A DNA stretch of 64,000 nt from Burkholderiaceae bacterium (GTDB lineage Bacteria > Pseudomonadota > Gammaproteobacteria > Burkholderiales > Burkholderiaceae_C): the NCBI GenBank assembly GCA_017848435.1, contig JAFEHU010000016.1, positions 48,997 through 112,996 on the forward strand. Reading direction: 5' to 3'. The notes below the pieces were generated by a model. The model ran no database searches and was not told the DNA's origin. It was given only the letters and a program-made list of their open reading frames with translations. Made by a program: the position numbers and the translations under genes. This document shows positions 10,068 through 17,922 of the stretch, piece by piece. How positions within the stretch are numbered: the first letter of the stretch is position 1; each line of letters starts with the position of its first letter.

Positions 10068-10304
10068 TCATGGGTCGTCGCGCAGCGGCCGGGGCTGCTG
10101 GGCTTGTTCGATGGCCTGCTTCATCTGCTGCTGCATTTGCTGGCTGCGCTGGGCAGGGGTGGTGCCGGGTGGGCTGGCGGGGAGCACCGTGCCGCCGGCG
10201 GCCTCGCTCGGCACCTGGCCGAGCGACGACAGCTGTTTTTTGGCCAGCAGGCCGATGGCGGCCACCACCAGCAAGAGGCCGATCACGCTGACAACCATGC
10301 GCAT
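10068..10304 (-). CDS. Small single-pass membrane protein of unknown function
   Basis: 78 residues, beginning MRMVVSVIGLLLVVAAIGLLAKKQL: one hydrophobic helix (about residues 3-21) with a short basic end, then a hydrophilic tail rich in Gln, Pro and Ala (RSQQMQQQMKQAIEQAQQPRP) that looks coiled-coil. The ATG at 10302-10304 sits 14 bases after the stop of the PaiB-like gene, so they are probably one transcript. No family is recognised. The tail is predicted to lie in the cytoplasm or the periplasm; orientation is not clear. Confidence 0.7.
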   Translation of the reverse strand: MRMVVSVIGLLLVVAAIGLLAKKQLSSLGQVPSEAAGGTVLPASPPGTTPAQRSQQMQQQMKQAIEQAQQPRPLRDDP

Positions 10305-10318
10305 GTGGGGGTGCTTTC

Positions 10319-10963
10319 TCAGTCGTTGGGTTCTTCGGGGTTCAGGCCGAGCTGGTCCATCCAGCGGCCCAGCGCCTGTTCGTCGTCGCTGCCGGCGGCG
10401 TAGGCGGCGCGCATCGCGGCGTGGGACTCGGGCCGGTGCTGGTTGAGCTTGAGCTTGCACTGCAGCGCGGTCACCCGCAACTCGAAGGCGACGATGGCAC
10501 TCAGCATGCGCTGGGCATAGGTGTCGTCCAGCCCGCGCCATTGCTCGGCGTACGGCGGCTCGTGGTCGCCAATCAGGTGTTTCAGCAGCGCGTCTTTGGC
10601 AGCGGGGTCGTCCACCAGCGTGGCCTGTACCTCGCAGTGCACGGCCAGGTAGTTCCAGGTCGGCACCCGCACCAGGTCGGGGTAGACCTTGGGCGACATG
10701 TAGGCGTGTGGGCCGAGAAAGGTCACCACCGCCTGGGGCCGCGCCTGCAGGTAGCGCCAGTGCGGGTTGCCCCGCGCCACGTGGCCCAGCAGCACCCGTG
10801 TGGCGTTGTCCGAGGCGGCATCGCGCAGGTGCAGCGGCAGGTGGGTAACGAACGGCAGGCCGGCGTCGTCCACCGAAATCAGGCTGGCGAAGGGGTGGGC
10901 GCGCAGCAGGGCGTTGACGCGGGGTGCGTCGTCAGAATGGTCGAACTGGCGCGGCAAGTACAT
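10319..10963 (-). CDS. PaiB-like FMN-binding protein
   Basis: 214 residues matching the PaiB family, named for a Bacillus negative regulator of sporulation and protease genes and built as a split-barrel FMN-binding fold. Family marks are MYLPRQFDHSDD at the start, HPFASLISVDDAGLPFVTHLPL, LLGHVARGNPHWR, VVTFLGPHAYMSPKVYPDLVRVPTWNYLAVHCEV and KLKLNQHRPESH. These residues are mostly flavin and dimer contacts. The ATG at 10961-10963 follows GGTGG. It is divergent from the thioredoxin-like gene with about 43 bases between the starts. In proteobacteria the role is unknown; direct regulation is not shown. Confidence 0.85.
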   Translation of the reverse strand: MYLPRQFDHSDDAPRVNALLRAHPFASLISVDDAGLPFVTHLPLHLRDAASDNATRVLLGHVARGNPHWRYLQARPQAVVTFLGPHAYMSPKVYPDLVRVPTWNYLAVHCEVQATLVDDPAAKDALLKHLIGDHEPPYAEQWRGLDDTYAQRMLSAIVAFELRVTALQCKLKLNQHRPESHAAMRAAYAAGSDDEQALGRWMDQLGLNPEEPND

Positions 10964-11006
10964 GCCACCATTCTGGCAGTTCTTGTCGGCTAGACTTGAA
11001 GTCACT

Positions 11007-11378
11007 GTGAATGCAACGCCCTCTCTCACCATCGCCTGCCTGTGCGCCAACTGGTGCGGCACCTGCCGCGACTACGAAGCCATCTTCGACGCGCTGACCG
11101 CCGCCCTGCCCGGCCACCACTTCCGCTGGGTCGACATCGAAGACGAGGCCGATCTGGCGGGTGACGTGGATGTGGAAACCTTCCCCACGCTGCTGATCGC
11201 CCAAGGCGCGCAGGTGCTGTTTGCCGGCCCGGTGCTGCCCAAAGAGGCCGACTCCCTGCGCCTCATCACCTCCGTGGCCGAAGGCCTGGCCGCTGGCCAC
11301 CAAGCCCCGGCGGCGCGCATGCCTGCCGCCGAACGCGCGCCCTACGAAGCCGTTGCCGCCGCCCTGCAAGCTGGCTGA
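11007..11378 (+). CDS. Thioredoxin-like protein
   Basis: 123 residues with a thioredoxin active site, CANWCGTCRDYE (WCGTC, standard thioredoxin is WCGPC), and the cis-proline region in VETFPTLLIAQGAQVLFAGPV. No signal peptide, so it should be cytosolic. The start is a GTG at 11007 giving VNATPSLTIACL; there is no ATG in frame nearby. The C-terminal 35 residues are Ala/Pro-rich and probably flexible. The gene is followed after nine bases by the DUF72 gene. It could act as a small thiol reductase; the partner is unknown. Confidence 0.82.
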   Translation: MNATPSLTIACLCANWCGTCRDYEAIFDALTAALPGHHFRWVDIEDEADLAGDVDVETFPTLLIAQGAQVLFAGPVLPKEADSLRLITSVAEGLAAGHQAPAARMPAAERAPYEAVAAALQAG

Positions 11379-11387
11379 AGCAGGCCG

Positions 11388-12431
11388 ATGCAGGACGACC
11401 TGTTTGGTGGCAGCGGCGACCCGCCAGCGCCACCACCGCCGCCCGCCAGAAAATCCACCCCAACGCAGGTGCAGCCCCAGCCGCCCGACCCGGCGCTGCT
11501 GGCCCTCGCCGGCCAATTGCCGGCGCGGCTGCGGCTCGGCACGTCGTCCTGGACCTACCCCGGTTGGGCCGGCCTGGTGTGGGACGGTGAGTACGCCGAC
11601 GCCACCCTCTCCAAACACGGCCTGGCCGCCTACGCGCAGCACCCGCTGTTCCGCGCTGTCAGCATTGACCGTTCGTTTTACCGCCCGCTCACCGCCAGCC
11701 AGTACGCCCGTTACGCCGCGCAGGTGCCGGACGACTTCCGTTTTGTGGTGAAAGCGCCCAGTGCCGTTTGCGACGCGCTGGTCCGCAACGAAGACGGCCG
11801 TGGCCTGCAAACCAACCCGCTGTTTCTGAACCCGCAGCTGGCGGTGCAGGAATTTGTACAGCCCGCGCTCGACGGGCTGGGCCACAAGCTGGGCGCGCTG
11901 GTGTTCCAGCTCAGTCCGCTGCCCGGCGAACTGCTGGGCCAGCTGCCCGAGGTGCTGCGGCGGCTGCACACCCTGCTGCAGGCCTTGCCGCCGCTGCAGC
12001 CCACCGCGCCCGACGGTGTGGTGGCGGTCGAGGTGCGTGACCGGCAGTTCCTCGGCCCTGAATTCGCCGCCGTGCTGCGCAGCACCGGCGCCACCTACTG
12101 CCTTGGCCTGCACGCCAAGATGCCGCTGATGGCCGAACAGTTGCCCATGTTGCGCGCGTTGTGGCCCGGCCCGATGGTGTGCCGCTGGAACCTGAACCCG
12201 CTGCACGGCGCCTACGGCTACGAGGAAGCGCGGCAGATCTACAGCCCCTACGACCAGCTGGTGGACATCGACCTCGCCACCCGCGAAGCGCTGACCAAGG
12301 TGGTGTCCGCCACCACCGCAGCCGGCCACAACGCCTTCGTGACCGTCAGCAACAAGGCCGAGGGGTGCGCGCCGTTGTCGGTGCGGGGTTTGGCCGAAGC
12401 GGTGCAGGCCCGAGGCGCCGCCAAGGGCTGA
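11388..12431 (+). CDS. DUF72 (YecE-like) protein
   Basis: 347 residues. The DUF72 TIM-barrel signature is clear: RLRLGTSSWTYPGWAG, then FRAVSIDRSFYRPLTASQYARYAAQVPDDFRFVVKAPSAVCD, LGALVFQLSPLPGELLGQLPEVL, AVEVRDRQFLGPEF, and a C-terminal DIDLATREALTKVV. The N-terminal 45 residues are Pro/Gln-rich and look disordered. Function is unknown in the family; it is thought by some to bind a nucleic-acid or sugar-phosphate ligand. It ends five bases before the convergent sigma factor gene. Confidence 0.88.
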   Translation: MQDDLFGGSGDPPAPPPPPARKSTPTQVQPQPPDPALLALAGQLPARLRLGTSSWTYPGWAGLVWDGEYADATLSKHGLAAYAQHPLFRAVSIDRSFYRPLTASQYARYAAQVPDDFRFVVKAPSAVCDALVRNEDGRGLQTNPLFLNPQLAVQEFVQPALDGLGHKLGALVFQLSPLPGELLGQLPEVLRRLHTLLQALPPLQPTAPDGVVAVEVRDRQFLGPEFAAVLRSTGATYCLGLHAKMPLMAEQLPMLRALWPGPMVCRWNLNPLHGAYGYEEARQIYSPYDQLVDIDLATREALTKVVSATTAAGHNAFVTVSNKAEGCAPLSVRGLAEAVQARGAAKG

Positions 12432-12435
12432 ACAT

Positions 12436-13719
12436 TCAGTGGCGCAGCACGCCCTGGGCGCAGGCGGCGGCCCGCCCACGCAGCAGGGTTTGCTCGCGGG
12501 CGTTGCGAGTCAATGCCGCGGCGCGGGTGAACTCGGCGGCGGCTTCGCCGAACCGGCCGAGCTTGGCCAGCAAATCGCCGCGCACGCTGGGCAGCAAGTG
12601 GTAGTGCTTCAGCGCCGGCTCGGCCAGCAACGCATCCACCAGCGCCAGGCCCGCTGCCGGGCCAAACGCCATGGCCACCGCCACCGCCCGGTTCAGCGCC
12701 ACCACTGGTGATGGCACCACCTGGGCCAGCGCGTCGTACAGCGCGGCGATGCGTGCCCAGTCGGTCTCGGCGGCGGTGTGTGCCCGGGCGTGGCAGGCGG
12801 CAATCGCGGCCTGCAGTGCGTAGGGCCCATGGCCCTGTGCTGCACCCAGCGCCTCGGCGCGTGCCAGCGCCGCCAGCCCGCGGCGGATCAGCAGCGCGTC
12901 CCAACGGGCGCGGTTCTGCTCGAGCAGCAGGATGGGCTCGCCGCTGGGCCCCACCCGCGCACCGGTGCGCGAGGCCTGGATTTCCATCAGCGCCACCAGG
13001 CCCAACACCTCGGGCTCGGCCGGCACCAGCCCGGCGAGGATGCGGCCCAGGCGCAGCGCCTCGTCGCACAGCGCAGGGCGCATCCAGTCGTCCCCGGCGG
13101 TGGCGGAGTAGCCTTCGTTGAAGACCAGGTAAATCACCTCCAGCACCGAACCCAGCCGCGCGCCCAGCTCGTCGGCACGCGGCGCCTCGAACGGCACCTG
13201 CGCCTCGGCCAGCGTGCGTTTGGCCCGCACGATGCGCTGCGCGATGGTCGGCTCGGGCACCAGAAAAGCCCGGGCGATCTCGTCGGTGGTCAGGCCGCCG
13301 AGCAGGCGCAGCGTCAGTGCGGTGCGGGCCTCGGTGGACAGCACCGGGTGGCAGGCAGTGAAGACCAGGCGCAACAGGTCGTCGCCAATGTCGTCGTCCA
13401 TCGCGGCCTCCAGGTCCAGCTGCGCGGCCTGCAACTGCGCGTCCAGTTCGCGGCTGATCTCGGGCTGCAGGCTGGCGTGCAGTTGCTGCTGGCGCAGCCG
13501 GTCAATGGCGCGGTGTTTGGCGGTGGTCATCAGCCAGGCACCGGGGTTGTTGGGGAGGCCTTTGGCAGGCCACTGCTCCAGCGCGGTGACAAACGCGTCC
13601 TGCGCCAGTTCTTCGGCCAGGCCCACGTCGCGCAGCATGCGCGCCAGCTTGGCGATGACCTTGGCCGATTCGATGCGCCAGACGGCCTCGACCGTGCGCT
13701 GCAGGCCGGCATCTGCCAT
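12436..13719 (-). CDS. ECF sigma factor of the ECF42 type with C-terminal TPR-like extension
   Basis: 427 residues. The first about 190 are an ECF sigma core: region 2 in VWRIESAKVIAKLARMLRDVGLAEELAQDAFVTALEQW and GAWLMTTAKHRAIDRLRQ, region 4 in LRLLGGLTTDEIARAFLVPEPTIAQRIVRAKRTL. The rest is a long helical extension with FNEGYSATAGDDWMRPALCDEALRLGRIL and HLLPSVRGDLLAKLGRFGEAAAEFTRAAALT, which is TPR-like. This architecture, with no anti-sigma gene but adjacent DGPF (YCII) genes, is that of the ECF42 group, where the extension is thought to control activity. ATG at 13719, 11 bases after the DUF1428 stop. It is the last gene of the cluster. Confidence 0.88.
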   Translation of the reverse strand: MADAGLQRTVEAVWRIESAKVIAKLARMLRDVGLAEELAQDAFVTALEQWPAKGLPNNPGAWLMTTAKHRAIDRLRQQQLHASLQPEISRELDAQLQAAQLDLEAAMDDDIGDDLLRLVFTACHPVLSTEARTALTLRLLGGLTTDEIARAFLVPEPTIAQRIVRAKRTLAEAQVPFEAPRADELGARLGSVLEVIYLVFNEGYSATAGDDWMRPALCDEALRLGRILAGLVPAEPEVLGLVALMEIQASRTGARVGPSGEPILLLEQNRARWDALLIRRGLAALARAEALGAAQGHGPYALQAAIAACHARAHTAAETDWARIAALYDALAQVVPSPVVALNRAVAVAMAFGPAAGLALVDALLAEPALKHYHLLPSVRGDLLAKLGRFGEAAAEFTRAAALTRNAREQTLLRGRAAACAQGVLRH

Positions 13720-13730
13720 TGCGGTGCCGA

Positions 13731-14090
13731 TCAGGCCTGCACCAGGACCTTGAAGCCACCCCAGAACATGCGTTTGCCGTCGAACGGGTGGTTTTTCGGG
13801 TCCATCATGGCGAGCATGCGCGGGTCTTGCATGACCTTGGCGTTGACCTTGTCGCGGTGCGCGCGAGACTTGTAGACGATCCACGCAAACACCACGGTTT
13901 CGTTGGCCTTGAGCTTGACGCTCTGCGGGAACGAGGTGTATTTGCCCGGTTTCACGTCGTCGGCCACGGCTTCAACGTAGTCGAGCGCACCGTGTTCGCG
14001 CCAGACCTTGCCGGCCTTGGACGCCATGCGGCGGTAGGCCGCCAGGTTGTCAGTGGGCACAGGCAGTACAAAGCCATCCACGTAGTTCAT
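13731..14090 (-). CDS. DUF1428 family protein
   Basis: 119 residues matching DUF1428 along its length: MNYVDGFVLPVPTDNLAAYRRMA at the start, REHGALDYVEAVADDVKPGK, VVFAWIVYKSRAHRDKVNAKVMQDPR and DGKRMFWGGFKVLV at the end. The family has a small dimeric alpha/beta barrel fold and no proven reaction. It lies between the SRPBCC gene and the sigma factor, all on the minus strand with short gaps, so it is very probably cotranscribed with the sigma cluster. Confidence 0.9.
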   Translation of the reverse strand: MNYVDGFVLPVPTDNLAAYRRMASKAGKVWREHGALDYVEAVADDVKPGKYTSFPQSVKLKANETVVFAWIVYKSRAHRDKVNAKVMQDPRMLAMMDPKNHPFDGKRMFWGGFKVLVQA

Positions 14091-14119
14091 AACGGTCTCC
14101 GGTGGGTGATGAAAAGGGT

Positions 14120-14650
14120 TCAGCGTTGTTCGGCCAAGCGCTTCAGGTTGGCCAGGCCGGCCTCAAAGTCGTTGCCAATCATGCGGTCCATGTTGAACAC
14201 CAGCCCCATCAGCTTGGAGATGTAGGGGCTGGGGCCGTACAGGGCCCAGGTGACGTCGGTGGCGGTGCCGTTCGCCTGCAGCGTGAATTCGGCGGTGTTG
14301 CGCGCCTGGAAGGGCTTCAGGAAATCCAGCTGGATCGTCACCTTGGACGGTGGCGTGGCGGCCAGGATTTCCATGCGGCCCTGGCCGATGTCCTTGTTGC
14401 CGTCCCATTCGTAGACGGCGCCCGGGCCGCTGGCAGCGCCGCTGAGCGTGCGTTTCATGGTCGGGTCTTTTTTGTCGTAGGGCGACCAGCCGCTCCAGGC
14501 GCGCAGGTCGTTGACCAGTGGGAAGACTTTCTCCGGTGGCGCCTCGATGCGGGCGGTGCGTTCGACGCGAAAGCTGTCGGGCCGGGTGGCGGCATACACC
14601 AGCACGCAGGCGATCAGGGCCACGGTGACGAGGGCGATGGTCTTGAACAT
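14120..14650 (-). CDS. SRPBCC (START-like) family protein with N-terminal membrane segment
   Basis: 176 residues. MFKTIALVTVALIACVLVYAA is an N-terminal hydrophobic anchor or signal; the remainder is a polyketide-cyclase/START-like ligand-binding domain with FRVERTARIEAPPEKVFPLVNDLRAWSGWSPYDKKDP, WDGNKDIGQGRMEI and ending DFEAGLANLKRLAEQR. Such domains bind hydrophobic small molecules. ATG at 14648-14650 preceded by GGAGA. Part of the ECF42 cluster; the ligand is unknown. Confidence 0.86.
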   Translation of the reverse strand: MFKTIALVTVALIACVLVYAATRPDSFRVERTARIEAPPEKVFPLVNDLRAWSGWSPYDKKDPTMKRTLSGAASGPGAVYEWDGNKDIGQGRMEILAATPPSKVTIQLDFLKPFQARNTAEFTLQANGTATDVTWALYGPSPYISKLMGLVFNMDRMIGNDFEAGLANLKRLAEQR

Positions 14651-14673
14651 GGGGTTCTCCTGTGGCCGTTGGG

Positions 14674-15081
14674 TCAACCCGCCGGGAAGGCGCTGAGGTC
14701 CATGTAGGCAAACTCCCAGATGTGGCCGTCCAGGTCCTGAAAGCCATGGGCGTACATGAAACCGTGGTCTTGCGGCGCGTTGTAGGTGCTGCCGCCGGCC
14801 GCAACCGCCTTGCGGACGGTGTCGTCCACCTGCTCGCGGTTCTCGGCCGAGAGGCAGACCAGCACTTCGGTGCTCTGGGTGGCGTCGGCGATCGGCTTGG
14901 GTGTGAAGCCTTTGAATTTTTCGTGCGTCAGCAGCATCACGAAAATGCTATCGCTCACGACCATGCAGGTGGCGGTGTCGTCGGTGAACTGCGGGTTGAA
15001 GCTGAAGCCGAGGGCCGTGAAAAACGCCACCGATTGCGGCAGGTTCTTCACGGGCAGGTTCACAAAAATCTGGGTCGTCAT
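14674..15081 (-). CDS. VOC (glyoxalase-like) family protein
   Basis: 135 residues. A single VOC module pair: MTTQIFVNLPVKNLPQSVAFFTALGFSFNPQFTDDTATCMVVSDSIFVMLLTHEKF, then STEVLVCLSAENREQVDDTVRKAVAAGG and HGFMYAHGFQDLDGHIWEFAYMD. The WEFAYMD glutamate is a usual metal ligand of this fold. Cytosolic. Members include metal-dependent lyases, dioxygenases and antibiotic-binding proteins; nothing here fixes the reaction. It is in the ECF42 cluster, 24 bases upstream of the SRPBCC gene. Confidence 0.88.
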   Translation of the reverse strand: MTTQIFVNLPVKNLPQSVAFFTALGFSFNPQFTDDTATCMVVSDSIFVMLLTHEKFKGFTPKPIADATQSTEVLVCLSAENREQVDDTVRKAVAAGGSTYNAPQDHGFMYAHGFQDLDGHIWEFAYMDLSAFPAG

Positions 15082-15098
15082 GTTGAAGGTCTCCTGTT

Positions 15099-15521
15099 TC
15101 AGTTGTGTTCGCCAATGGCGATGTTACGCATGCGGTCAATGGATTCGCCGGCCGGGAAGTCGTCCAGTTCGTACAGCTGGCGCACCTCGATCTGGGCGTC
15201 GCCACCATCGGCTGCGGGGTTGGGGAAGCGCCGCGTCCATTCCAGTGCCTCTTCGCGCGACTTGACCTGGATCAGCGTGTAGCCGGCCACCAGTTCCTTG
15301 GTTTCGGCGAACGGGCCGTCCAGGATGCGGCGGTGTTGGCCGTCGTAATGGATGCGCCAGCCTCTGGCGCTGGGCTGCAGGCCGGCGCCGTCGAGCAACA
15401 CACCGGCTTTGCCGAGTGCTTCGTGGTACGCGGCCATTTCGGCCAGCAGCGCCTCGCTGGGCGCCGGGCTGCGTTCGGCCTCGCTGTCGGTGCTGGCCTT
15501 GACGATGATCATGAATCGCAT
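15099..15521 (-). CDS. YCII-related (DGPF) protein
   Basis: 140 residues starting MRFMIIVKASTDSEA with the defining motif DGPFAETKELVAGYTLIQV in the middle and a C-terminal EALEWTRRFPNPAADGGDAQIEVRQLYELDDF. This is the DGPF/YCII protein type repeatedly found as targets of ECF42 sigma factors. The fold is a small dimeric alpha/beta barrel; the reaction is unknown. The start is the ATG at 15519-15521. It lies 11 bases downstream of the PhnB-like VOC gene and should share its transcript. Confidence 0.9.
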   Translation of the reverse strand: MRFMIIVKASTDSEAERSPAPSEALLAEMAAYHEALGKAGVLLDGAGLQPSARGWRIHYDGQHRRILDGPFAETKELVAGYTLIQVKSREEALEWTRRFPNPAADGGDAQIEVRQLYELDDFPAGESIDRMRNIAIGEHN

Positions 15522-15532
15522 GGTGGCCCCCG

Positions 15533-15955
15533 TCAGTTGGCCGAGTCCACGCCCACCATCCAGCCGACGCCGAAACGGTCGGTCAGGATGCCGAACCGCG
15601 GCGACCAGAAAGTGGTGCCCAGCGGCATTTGCACCTGGCCACCGTCGGCCAAGGCGGCAAACGCCTTGTCGGCGGCAGCGGCATCGGCCACCGAGATCGA
15701 CAGGGAGAACCCCTGCGCGCCCGGCTGGGGGGGCGCACCGCACCCGTCGGAGGCCATCACCGAGGTGCTGCCAATCCGCAAGCTGCTGTGCATGACCTTG
15801 TGGCCCCAGTCGGGCGGGGTCATGTCGGGCGGCGTGGGGTCCGGGCTCTCGCTGAAGCGCATCAGCATCTCCAGTTGTGCGCCAAGGGCCTGTTGGTAAA
15901 ACGCAATCGCCTCTTCGCAGCGGCCATGGAAGAACAGATAAGGCTGAACGTGCAT
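15533..15955 (-). CDS. PhnB-like VOC family protein
   Basis: 140 residues. MHVQPYLFFHGRCEEAIAFYQQALGAQLEMLMRF is the usual PhnB/DUF1338-like VOC start, followed by HKVMHSSLRIGSTSVMASDG and FWSPRFGILTDRFGVGWMVGVD. These proteins are often called 3-demethylubiquinone methyltransferase-like, but no such activity is established. It is the first gene after the candidate ECF promoter at 16039-16065, 83 bases downstream, so it should be the head of the main cluster transcript. Confidence 0.88.
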   Translation of the reverse strand: MHVQPYLFFHGRCEEAIAFYQQALGAQLEMLMRFSESPDPTPPDMTPPDWGHKVMHSSLRIGSTSVMASDGCGAPPQPGAQGFSLSISVADAAAADKAFAALADGGQVQMPLGTTFWSPRFGILTDRFGVGWMVGVDSAN

Positions 15956-16038
15956 GCCAAAACTCCTGGTGGGGTTGAACAGTCAGGACAGCCTGCGAAC
16001 CCGTGCGGGATGCGCTTTTTGTCCTGCTCTTTCTGTAC

Positions 16039-16065
16039 GACGAACCAGCCGGGGCGACATCGACA
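16039..16065 (-). promoter_or_regulatory. Candidate ECF42-type promoter of the sigma/DGPF cluster
   Basis: On the minus strand TGTCGA (16060-16065) is followed after 17 bases by CGTC (16039-16042). As I remember it, ECF42 sigma factors use a -35 of TGTCGA and a -10 of the CGA/TC type. The pair lies in the 138-base gap between the two gene groups, reading towards the six genes that end with the sigma factor, which would make the factor autoregulated. The gap otherwise shows no gene. Confidence 0.6.
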
Positions 16066-16093
16066 CCTGCGCGAAGAAAAATTGCAAAAAAAT

Positions 16094-16450
16094 TCAGCCG
16101 TCGTGGCAAGGCCCGGTTTCGCGCACCTCCACCGTCGCCCATTCCGCCGCCGGGCAGCGGCAGGCAATGGCCACCGCTTCGTCGCGGCTGGTGCAGTTCA
16201 GCAAAAAGAAGCCGCCGACCATTTCCTTGGCTTCGGCAAACGGGCCGTCCACCAGGCGGGGCTGGCCGCCGCGCACCTGCACCCGCACACCGTGCCGGTC
16301 GGAACGCAGCGAGTCGCTCGCCATGTGCAGGCCCTGGGCCTTGAGGTCGTCGGTGAAGCGCAGCATGCGGGCGTAGAGGTCTTGCCCTTCTTCGGGCGAG
16401 CGTTCCTGGCGCTGGCCGGTCGGTTCGGTGATCAACAGCATGTAGGGCAT
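16094..16450 (-). CDS. YCII-related (DGPF) protein, second copy
   Basis: 118 residues, MPYMLLITEPTGQRQERSPEEGQDLYARMLRFTDDLKA at the start and the motif VDGPFAEAKEMVGGFFLLNCTSRDEA. It is a diverged partner of the copy at 15099. It lies upstream of the candidate ECF promoter, so it has its own promoter or is read from one between thyA and this gene, and the other six genes may be transcribed both with it and separately. Reaction unknown. Confidence 0.9.
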   Translation of the reverse strand: MPYMLLITEPTGQRQERSPEEGQDLYARMLRFTDDLKAQGLHMASDSLRSDRHGVRVQVRGGQPRLVDGPFAEAKEMVGGFFLLNCTSRDEAVAIACRCPAAEWATVEVRETGPCHDG

Positions 16451-16581
16451 GGCGGCTCCAGAGTGTCCAAATCCATTGTTTCATACCCGCCAGGCGCGGT
16501 GCAAACTTGCCAGTGCAGGCATGAAATAATGGCCCGTTTCCGGCCACAGTGGCGCCGGCACACCCAGACCGAACATTCGCC

Positions 16582-17424
16582 ATGACCACCCGCCCCCCTC
16601 GCCCTGTTCGCGCCCAATACGAAGACTTCATGCGCCATGTGGCCACCCACGGCGTGTTCAAGGCCGACCGCACTGGCACCGGCACGACCAGCGTGTTTGG
16701 CCACCAGATGCGGTTTGACCTGAACGAGGGGTTTCCGCTGGTCACCACCAAAAAGGTGCACCTCAAGTCCATCATTCAGGAGCTGTTGTGGTTCCTCACC
16801 GGCTCCAGCAACAACAACTGGCTGAAGGAACGCGGCGTCAGCATCTGGGACGAATGGGCCCGCGAAGACGGCGACCTGGGCCCGGTCTACGGCGTGCAGT
16901 GGCGCAGCTGGCCCACGCCCGACGGTGGCCACATTGACCAGATCGCCGAGGTCATCCAAACGCTCAAGACCAACCCCGACTCGCGCCGCATCATCGTCAG
17001 CGCCTGGAACGTGGCCGAACTGAACAAGATGGCGCTGATGCCCTGCCACGCCTTCTTCCAGTTCTACGTCGCCCCGCCGCAGGTGGCGGGCGAACCGGGC
17101 AAACTCAGCTGCCAGCTTTACCAGCGCAGCGCCGATATTTTTCTGGGTGTGCCGTTCAACATTGCCAGCTACGCGCTGCTGACCCACATGGTGGCGCAGC
17201 AGTGTGGCCTGGCGGTGGGCGACTTCGTCTGGACCGGCGGCGACTGCCACATCTACAGCAACCACACCGAGCAGGTGGCGCTGCAGCTCAGCCGCACGCC
17301 CTACCCCTACCCGACCCTGAACATCTTGCGGAAACCGGCGTCGATCTTCGACTACCAGTTTGAAGACTTCGAGGTGCTGGACTACCAGTGCCACCCGGCC
17401 ATCAAGGCGCCTGTAGCGGTATGA
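16582..17424 (+). CDS. thyA: Thymidylate synthase
   Basis: 280 residues. It methylates dUMP to dTMP with methylene-tetrahydrofolate, releasing dihydrofolate. Conserved stretches are [19 protein letters not shown], the catalytic Cys155 in [12 protein letters not shown], the folate and dUMP segments [31 protein letters not shown] and [10 protein letters not shown]. The ATG at 16582 gives [17 protein letters not shown]; the preceding 130 bases are shared with the divergent DGPF gene. The stop overlaps folA by four bases (ATGA), the usual dTMP-cycle operon. Confidence 0.97.
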   Translation: MTTRPPRPVRAQYEDFMRHVATHGVFKADRTGTGTTSVFGHQMRFDLNEGFPLVTTKKVHLKSIIQELLWFLTGSSNNNWLKERGVSIWDEWAREDGDLGPVYGVQWRSWPTPDGGHIDQIAEVIQTLKTNPDSRRIIVSAWNVAELNKMALMPCHAFFQFYVAPPQVAGEPGKLSCQLYQRSADIFLGVPFNIASYALLTHMVAQQCGLAVGDFVWTGGDCHIYSNHTEQVALQLSRTPYPYPTLNILRKPASIFDYQFEDFEVLDYQCHPAIKAPVAV

Positions 17425-17921
17425 AGCTCCACCTGATCTGGGCGCAGGCCCGCAACCGCGTCATCGGCAAAAACGGCACCCTGCCCTGGCACCTGCCGGA
17501 AGACTTGGCGCACTTCAAGCGCACCACGCTGGGTGCGCCGGTCATCATGGGCCGCAAGACCTGGGACTCTCTGCCGCCCCGCTTCCGCCCGCTGCCGGGT
17601 CGGCGCAACATCGTGGTCACCCGCCAAGCGGGCTGGCAAGCTGAAGGCGCGCTGCGCGCCGGTTCGCTGGACCAAGCCCGGGCGCTCTGCCCGCCCGGCA
17701 CCGACGCCTGGGTGATTGGTGGCGCCGACATCTATGCGCAGGCGCTGCCACTGGCCCACAGCGCCGTGGTCACCGAGATCGACGCCGACTTTGACGGCGA
17801 CGCCCACGCGCCTGCATTTGGCCCGGGCTGGGCAGAAACCGCACGCGAACCACAGGTGTCGGCCACCGGCCTGCGCTTCAGCTTTGTCACATACCAACAC
17901 ACCAACCCACAGGGAGACTGA
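17421..17921 (+). CDS. folA: Dihydrofolate reductase
   Basis: 166 residues. It reduces dihydrofolate made by thymidylate synthase, using NADPH. Visible: [59 protein letters not shown] and [13 protein letters not shown]; the substrate-binding carboxylate is the Glu or Asp of [12 protein letters not shown] 17421 overlaps the thyA stop, indicating coupling. The DUF4337 gene starts two bases after its stop. Confidence 0.96.
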   Translation: MKLHLIWAQARNRVIGKNGTLPWHLPEDLAHFKRTTLGAPVIMGRKTWDSLPPRFRPLPGRRNIVVTRQAGWQAEGALRAGSLDQARALCPPGTDAWVIGGADIYAQALPLAHSAVVTEIDADFDGDAHAPAFGPGWAETAREPQVSATGLRFSFVTYQHTNPQGD

Positions 17922-17922
17922 G

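Noticed and set aside
10305..10541. A 157-codon form of the small membrane protein
   Set aside because: The N-terminal half would overlap the PaiB-like gene, and an ATG at 10304 begins directly with the membrane helix.
17410..17424. Another repeat fragment at the end of thyA (GCGCCTGTAGCGGT)
   Set aside because: The likeness to the repeat is short and weak, and the sequence is explained by the overlap of thyA and folA.
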